Below are positions 58,800-64,000 of a stretch of DNA of 64,000 nucleotides, in pieces. Source of the DNA: Cryptomeria japonica (Eukaryota; Streptophyta; Pinopsida; Cupressales; Cupressaceae); contig NC_081415.1 of assembly GCF_030272615.1 (NCBI RefSeq), positions 604,459,644 to 604,523,643 of the forward strand, read 5' to 3'. Each line of letters begins with the position of its first letter. Within the stretch, counting starts at the first letter, position 1. Position numbers and translations under genes: made by a program. A model generated the notes under the pieces. That model did no database searches and was not told where the DNA came from. It saw nothing but the letters and a program-made list of their open reading frames with translations.

Positions 58800-59757
58800 A
58801 ACATGGTTATTGTCTATTATAAATAGTTTTCTACTGTGCAATCTATTGTAAAGGCAAACTTTGTTTTATAAAAATAGAAGTTATTATTATTGAAAAATTA
58901 TGATCTGTCAAAGAAATATAAAACTAAAATACAAATAAAATGGAAGATTATAAGATCTTATTGATCAAATGATCAAGAATCAAATTAATTGATGATGAAC
59001 TAATTATAATTGTTTCATTATATCAAAATCTTACATTCATCCAAATTATGATAAACTCGCATTAATAGAAATAAAACAAAAAACTAAAACAGTTTTTACT
59101 CCATAGTCACGCTATAAATAAAACTACTAACAGCATAGAACTATATATGTGTGAGGAATTACTAAATATTTCAACAATCTGTTATTTTTCTTTACATAAC
59201 TTTTTCTTTATATAAAGTGTTATTACTCCATAGGTTGATGCTGTTCAGAAAATCATGTGTTATTTTTTTCTATATAACTTTTTTCATAAATCATTCCCTG
59301 ACAATTTTATTGGATTTAGAATATATATAAATTTTAATCAGTAATATTAAAAATGGTAATTGTTACTGGTGTTGTTCAGTTCTGCTTTTCCATTTATAAA
59401 GGGTGTCATACAATAATTACATGGAGGCTCTCACCATTTTATGGGTTATGGAGAGTTGTTGGCCTGTTGGTTAGAGAAGGATTATTTGTCAATCTGATTC
59501 ACAAGTGTTAGCCTCTCTACAACATTTACCTATAGATTTAACCCAATGTTGGAACAATTAGTAATGGAGGATAAAATTATGTAATTCTTTGTTGAACTAT
59601 AAGTACTCCATGTTTTATGTCTTTCTGTATAAAATAATTTTTTATCTCTTTTGAAAAATAATTTGATTTCACTTTCAAAAGAAAAAAATATAATTTAAAT
59701 TATAAACACTGCATACTAGCAATTTAGACAATTCTAATAATCAAATATCACAGTTAA
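58800..59757. other. Downstream region of the gene, no further gene seen
   Basis: AT-rich. It includes possible polyadenylation signals (for example TATAAAAATA at about 58868) but none can be singled out. A stretch near 59395-59540 has slightly more balanced composition and no ORF. Confidence 0.4.
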
Positions 59758-59962
59758 TAATTCTACGATGTAGAATTCGTGTGGAGCATGACAGAAAAAT
59801 GATCCTCGCACATCCGTTGAAGTCTGTTGAGGCTGCGAAAGGGCGTTCAAAAACACTGAATTGGACTGACGGGGACTTCAAATGTCCCCGTCTGATGTCA
59901 CGTTGGAAAATTAATGTTGGAGGACAATTTCAAGCAATAGAAGTAGACAATTTTCAACAATA
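59758..59962. other. Conserved GC-richer block, copy C
   Basis: It matches 24424-24625 closely and 22135-22285 weakly. The 60-codon frame 59781-59963 is interrupted in copy B and so is not supported as a protein. The block sits 1 kb downstream of the gene in this copy and at a comparable place in the other two, just before a TA run (59978-60002). Confidence 0.5.
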
Positions 59963-60631
59963 AAAGTTTTTTAAAATATATATATATATATATATATATA
60001 TAATGCAATATGTAATGAATATTATTAAAAATATAAATACTTTTCATAATTATAATAAAAGGTAATTTAATTTTTTATTTTAAAAAATTAAAATATATTA
60101 TAGTTATTATAGATTATTATTTACTAAATGTACACTTTATTATATTTATAGGTTTCATTAATACTTTATACTGTATACATGTAGTTTAATTATATTTATT
60201 ATATTTAAATCATGAATTTTCAATTTTGTATTAGTGTAATTTTTATTTTGTTTTCATAATACAATCAATATTTTTGTAATATAAATGATTAAGTAGAATT
60301 AATCAATAGTGAAATAGAATTGACTAGATCTATAATATGTAAACATTTCAATGTTTGAGGAGTTATCATTTAATTCTTACTAATACCTACCACTTATCAC
60401 ATTTTTCATGTCCACGCATCCTTATATATTCAATCTACCTATTTATTATGTCAAGAGGTGTCTACAATCACAAAATGGATTGAAAACAATTGTGTAAACA
60501 AAAACCTTCATTTACTAAAATAATAATAAAGAATATAATTATTATAGGTGTAGTTATTAATAGGCACTATTATTAACATGTTAGAGGAATAATTTAGTAC
60601 TATAGTTATAGGCCATAAATATAATATATAT

Positions 60632-61448
60632 TGTTGGTAATCGACACTTATTCAGTTTAGTTGTGTTGCCATTGATGGCAACACATATCATTTTGTGTTG
60701 AACACTTAACCGATACTCACTGGCATTCATGATTCGGCAACTGACATTCAAGTCATCCAAAATTCAAGGGCAACCGACAAACTAGAAATCGATATATGAG
60801 GCCGACATAGGAGATTGATCCGGTAGGTCTACACGGTAGCAATTAGCGGCATCGGTAAGGAAGTTTAATGTATTTATTTTTGTCTAGGCCGACATGTAAA
60901 TAAACTGTAATATCATTGTAAGCCGACATAAGACATTTATATTTATGATTGGGAAGGGTATAAGTCAGTCTAGTTAGGTTATTTTGGAGATATATACACA
61001 TGATACGAGATATAGGGATGTGATATTGTGCGAGCAATGTTGATCGACTCAATATGAATATAATATTCTGTAGTCGGTCTTGGTTATTGGTTTAGAGGTT
61101 TGGGATGCGAAGTAAGTTACCAGTAAAGGAGGACACAGTGGAAACCGATACAGACAATCCTTGAAATGGAACTCATCCAACATAGTAGATGCATTATCTA
61201 AATTCAGAATTTTGTTTGTAGATCCAATATTATGGGTCACCAATCCCAGTGTGGTTTTTCCTCTTTAAGGTTTTCCACGTATAAATATTTGTGTTATGGT
61301 GTATGTTCTTGTGGTGGTATCATTTATGATTCTTGTTATATTCTGTTATGGTTACCGGTTACTAAAACACTTTATTAATAAGGTTAAAATTGATCTCACC
61401 AGTCCAACACTTATTCACCCCCCGTCTCAGTGTTCTTGGATTCCAATA
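60632..61448 (+). repeat. 5' LTR of a truncated element related to family X
   Basis: It begins TGTTGGTAATCGACAC and ends TTGGATTCCAATA, 817 bp, and contains AATATTATGGGTCACCAATC, TTTTCCACGTATAAATAT and CACCCCCCGTCTCAGTG like the other LTRs here. A worn primer site follows. Left of it is the AT-rich tail of the gene's duplicated segment, which continues uninterrupted in copy D. Confidence 0.75.
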
Positions 61449-61507
61449 ATTGGCATCAAAGCCTGGTGCCTTGGAGTAAGTCGAACAGCTTAAGGAAGTC
61501 TTAGAGA
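61449..61507 (+). other. Primer site and 60 bp of internal region, then truncated
   Basis: ATTGGCATCAAAGCC is the initiator tRNA-Met site with two changes. About 45 bp of leader (TTGGAGTAAGTCGAACAGC) follow before an opposite-strand LTR begins, so the rest of the element has been lost or displaced. Confidence 0.65.
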
Positions 61508-63919
61508 ATTCAAATAACTGGAAGACAACTAAGAGGGGGGGTGAATTAGTTGTCATAGATTACCAGAACATTTAGCAATTAAAATTTTAATATCGGAACC
61601 CTAAACATTAATACCATAATGCTTAAACCAAATACTAGAATAGCAGCTAAATCAATTAAGCATAAAAAATAATCAGAGAATAAATACCATCCACATGACA
61701 CCAAGATTTATACGTGGAAAACCTGGTAAAGGGAAAAACCACAATGGGAAGCCTACCCATAGTTAGATAATACTTCTACAATAAGTATATGAATTACAAT
61801 TGAGGGGCCCTCACTTGCAGGAAGGCAAACAACCTAGAGCACACTGGTCATCACAAAAGGAGTCTCAAGATTGAACTGCAAAAATAGCATCTCCTATGCC
61901 TAAGTACAGTTCCGGTTAATCTCAATACTGGAGGACTAACTTCTCTTACATAAACCCAATTCGATCTCCAATGATCGACCAAATCCTTTGTTTGAATGAT
62001 ATTACATTATTCGCACATTACATACACGTATCCCATTTCTATATCTCAATGATCTACAATGAGATCTTACATCATATATATACAAACCGTCGACCATAAA
62101 CAATTAAGTCGACCACTAGACAATAAACCAATTACATAATTACAAAACATGTCAGCCTAAGACTAAACAAAGAATATCCAACACATAAGACATGTCGAAA
62201 ACACGTCGAGAGATCCACGTTACATTAAGCTAGTCCATAACCTAGATCAATCGGGACCCAATTGTTAAACAATTCAAATAACCAGAAGACCACTGAGAGG
62301 GGGGGAGGGGGTAAATCAGTTGTCAAAGATTACCATAACTATTAGAAATTTAAAAATTTAATACTGGAACCCAAAACATTAATACCGGAACAGAAGCTAA
62401 ATCAATTAAGCATAAACAATAATAACAGAATAAATACCATCCATATGACACCAAGATTTGTATGTGGAAAACCCGATAAAGGGAAAAACCATGGTGGGAA
62501 GCCTAGCCATAGTTAGATAATACTTTTGCAGTAAGTATGTGAATTACAATTAAGGGGTCTGCACTTGCAGGAAGGCCAATAGCCTAGAGCGCTCTTCTCA
62601 TCACAAAAGGAGCCTCACTGAATACATAGAAATCTAGACTACAATCTAGAGAAGTGTTTAACTACAAAAGATAGCATCTCCTATCCCTGAGTACACTTCG
62701 AGTTAAGCTCAATACCGAAGAACTAAATCCTCTTACATAAACCCAATTCAATCTCCAATTATTGTCCAAATCCTCTTCCTGAATGATATTACATTATTTG
62801 CACATTACATTCCTTGACCATGACCTCTAACATATCCGTGATGATCTACAATGAGATCTTATATCTATATATACAAACCCTTGACCATAAACAATTAGGT
62901 CGGCCACTAGAAAGTAAACCAATTACATAATTACAAGCCATGTCAACCTTAGACCAAACAAATAATATCCAACACATAAGAAATCCCAGAAACACATCGA
63001 GAGGTCCAATCCGCACGTTACATTAAAGTCAGTCCATAACTTAGATCAATCCGGACCCAGTATAGGTCCACATGCTACAACAATGATCTCCATTCACCAA
63101 GTCTCGAACATGGTCGCCAATAGCATCCTGAAACTCCACTAGAAGATACACCAACAACACTTATGCAATTCATCAAAGATCTTCATCAAAAGCTCCCCCA
63201 GTGAAACACTCGTCAAAACCAGAAACTAAGCTTCTAAGCGATCAGGATAGCATCAGATCACTAGACCAAGACCAACTGACCAAATATGAGCATGAGTATC
63301 ATGAACAAGCCAATTCCATCACCAAACTATATCAAAGCCTACTAGATCACGGCAGATCCAAATCAACTAGAAACCACTCAACCTACTAGGACTAGAAGGG
63401 TGTTGATAAAGCATCCAAATAGCTAGTGTTGGAACCAATGACAAAACATCATTGTGACACATAATCAATTCCACCAAATGACCAACACCAATATAGTTCC
63501 ACACACTAAAGCAATCATCTCCATCTGCCAAGTCTCGAACATGATCACCATCTACATCCTAAATCTCCCCCAGAAGATGCACCACCACCACTTATGCATA
63601 TCATCAGAGATCTTCATCAAAAGATCTGCCGATGAAACCCTCATTGGAACCACAATCCAAGCTTCCAAGCAAACAGGATAGCATCCGATCACCAGACCAA
63701 AGCCAACTGACTGAATATGAACATGAGTATCATGAATAAGCCAATTCCATAATTAAACCATACCAGAGCATACCAGATCATGCGGGATACAAACCAACCT
63801 GAAACCACTCAACCTACCAGGACCAGAAGGGAGTCGGTAAAGCATCCAAAACAACTAGTGTTGACATCAATGACAAAACATCAATGCAACACATAATCAA
63901 TTCCTCCAAATGGCCAACA
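61508..63919 (-). repeat. Rearranged minus-strand LTR with tandem internal duplications
   Basis: On the minus strand the LTR starts at 63919 (TGTTGGCCATTTGGAGG). A U3 block of 432 bp occurs twice (63488-63919 and 63056-63487). The rest of the LTR, roughly 760-790 bp, also occurs twice (62266-63055 and 61508-62263). Each of the latter ends with a C-run, CTCTnAGT and GTTATTTGAATT. It belongs to the same broad LTR group as the others (TGGAAAACC, GGGAAAAACCA and GGAAGCCT words on the plus strand). Small frames at 63201-63389 and 63454-63681 are the two copies of the U3 repeat and are not genes. Confidence 0.75.
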
Positions 63920-63931
63920 ATCTCCCTCTTT
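63920..63931 (-). other. Polypurine tract of the minus-strand element
   Basis: On the minus strand AAAGAGGGAGAT directly precedes the LTR start at 63919, showing that 61508-63919 is a 3' LTR whose internal region continues beyond the window's right edge. Confidence 0.75.
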
Positions 63932-64000
63932 AGCATTGATGGTAACACTATATGTGAAAAAAATCTAAGTACCAAGAAATGTCAAACAAGTCTCCCCAAT

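Noticed and set aside
59781-59963. A 60-codon frame within the conserved GC-richer block
   Set aside because: The matching block at 24424-24625 does not keep the frame open, so conservation is not at the protein level.
63201-63681. Two similar short frames that could look like a tandem gene pair
   Set aside because: They are the two copies of a 432-bp duplicated U3 block in an LTR, and the frames differ in length and phase.

Overview
This window looks like nuclear DNA of a land plant, most likely a gymnosperm such as a conifer (inference). It is AT-rich and consists almost entirely of old, nested, decaying retrotransposons. It carries plant LTR elements primed by initiator tRNA-Met, plant L1-type LINE fragments with a C-terminal RNase H, a chromodomain-bearing Ty3/gypsy element, a degenerate telomere-like array of several kilobases, and a small intron-containing gene of the plant-specific '1589' family (PF09713/TIGR01589). 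No bacterial operon, CRISPR array, rRNA or tRNA gene was seen.

Layout. 1-7664: a degraded chromodomain Ty3/gypsy element, its 5' LTR cut by the window edge, inserted into an antisense retroelement ORF fragment. 7665-16809: minus-strand remains of an LTR family ('family X' below) that has zinc-knuckle gag and a long second ORF but no visible reverse transcriptase or integrase. One copy is split by a non-coding insertion of about 3.6 kb. 17.3-19.0 kb: a LINE tail and a minus-strand solo LTR. 19.7-25.0 kb: two head-to-tail duplicates of a segment that, in a third copy near 58 kb, carries the 1589-family gene; both duplicates have lost the gene. 25-29.4 kb: AT-rich DNA with pyrimidine-rich microsatellite tracts. 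29.4-42.7 kb: a CCCTAA-rich, G-poor array interrupted by a 5'-deleted family X copy (32267-36018) and by a LINE fragment with an extra ORF (about 36584-40680). 43-45.5 kb: a foldback, a 560-bp tandem duplication and a solo LTR with target-site duplication. 46373-55893: the most complete family X copy, with both LTRs, whose long ORF is split by a 2974-bp LTR-like insertion (50696-53669, TSD TTACA). 56-56.8 kb: an antisense LINE fragment. 57.6-60.6 kb: a foldback, the intact 1589-family gene and its conserved flanks. 60.6-64 kb: a plus-strand LTR followed by a tandemly rearranged minus-strand LTR.

How it fits together. Only the gene at 58117-58799 looks like a functional cellular gene. The most interesting content is family X. 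At least four copies or fragments share a coiled-coil/zinc-knuckle gag and a second ORF of about 1.1 kb codons, apparently without replication enzymes, so it would need enzymes supplied in trans. Stop codons in family X and in the gypsy element are mostly TAG, TAA or TGA where CAG, CAA or CGA is expected, which fits C-to-T decay of methylated plant transposons. All family assignments come from reading the sequence; no database search was run.
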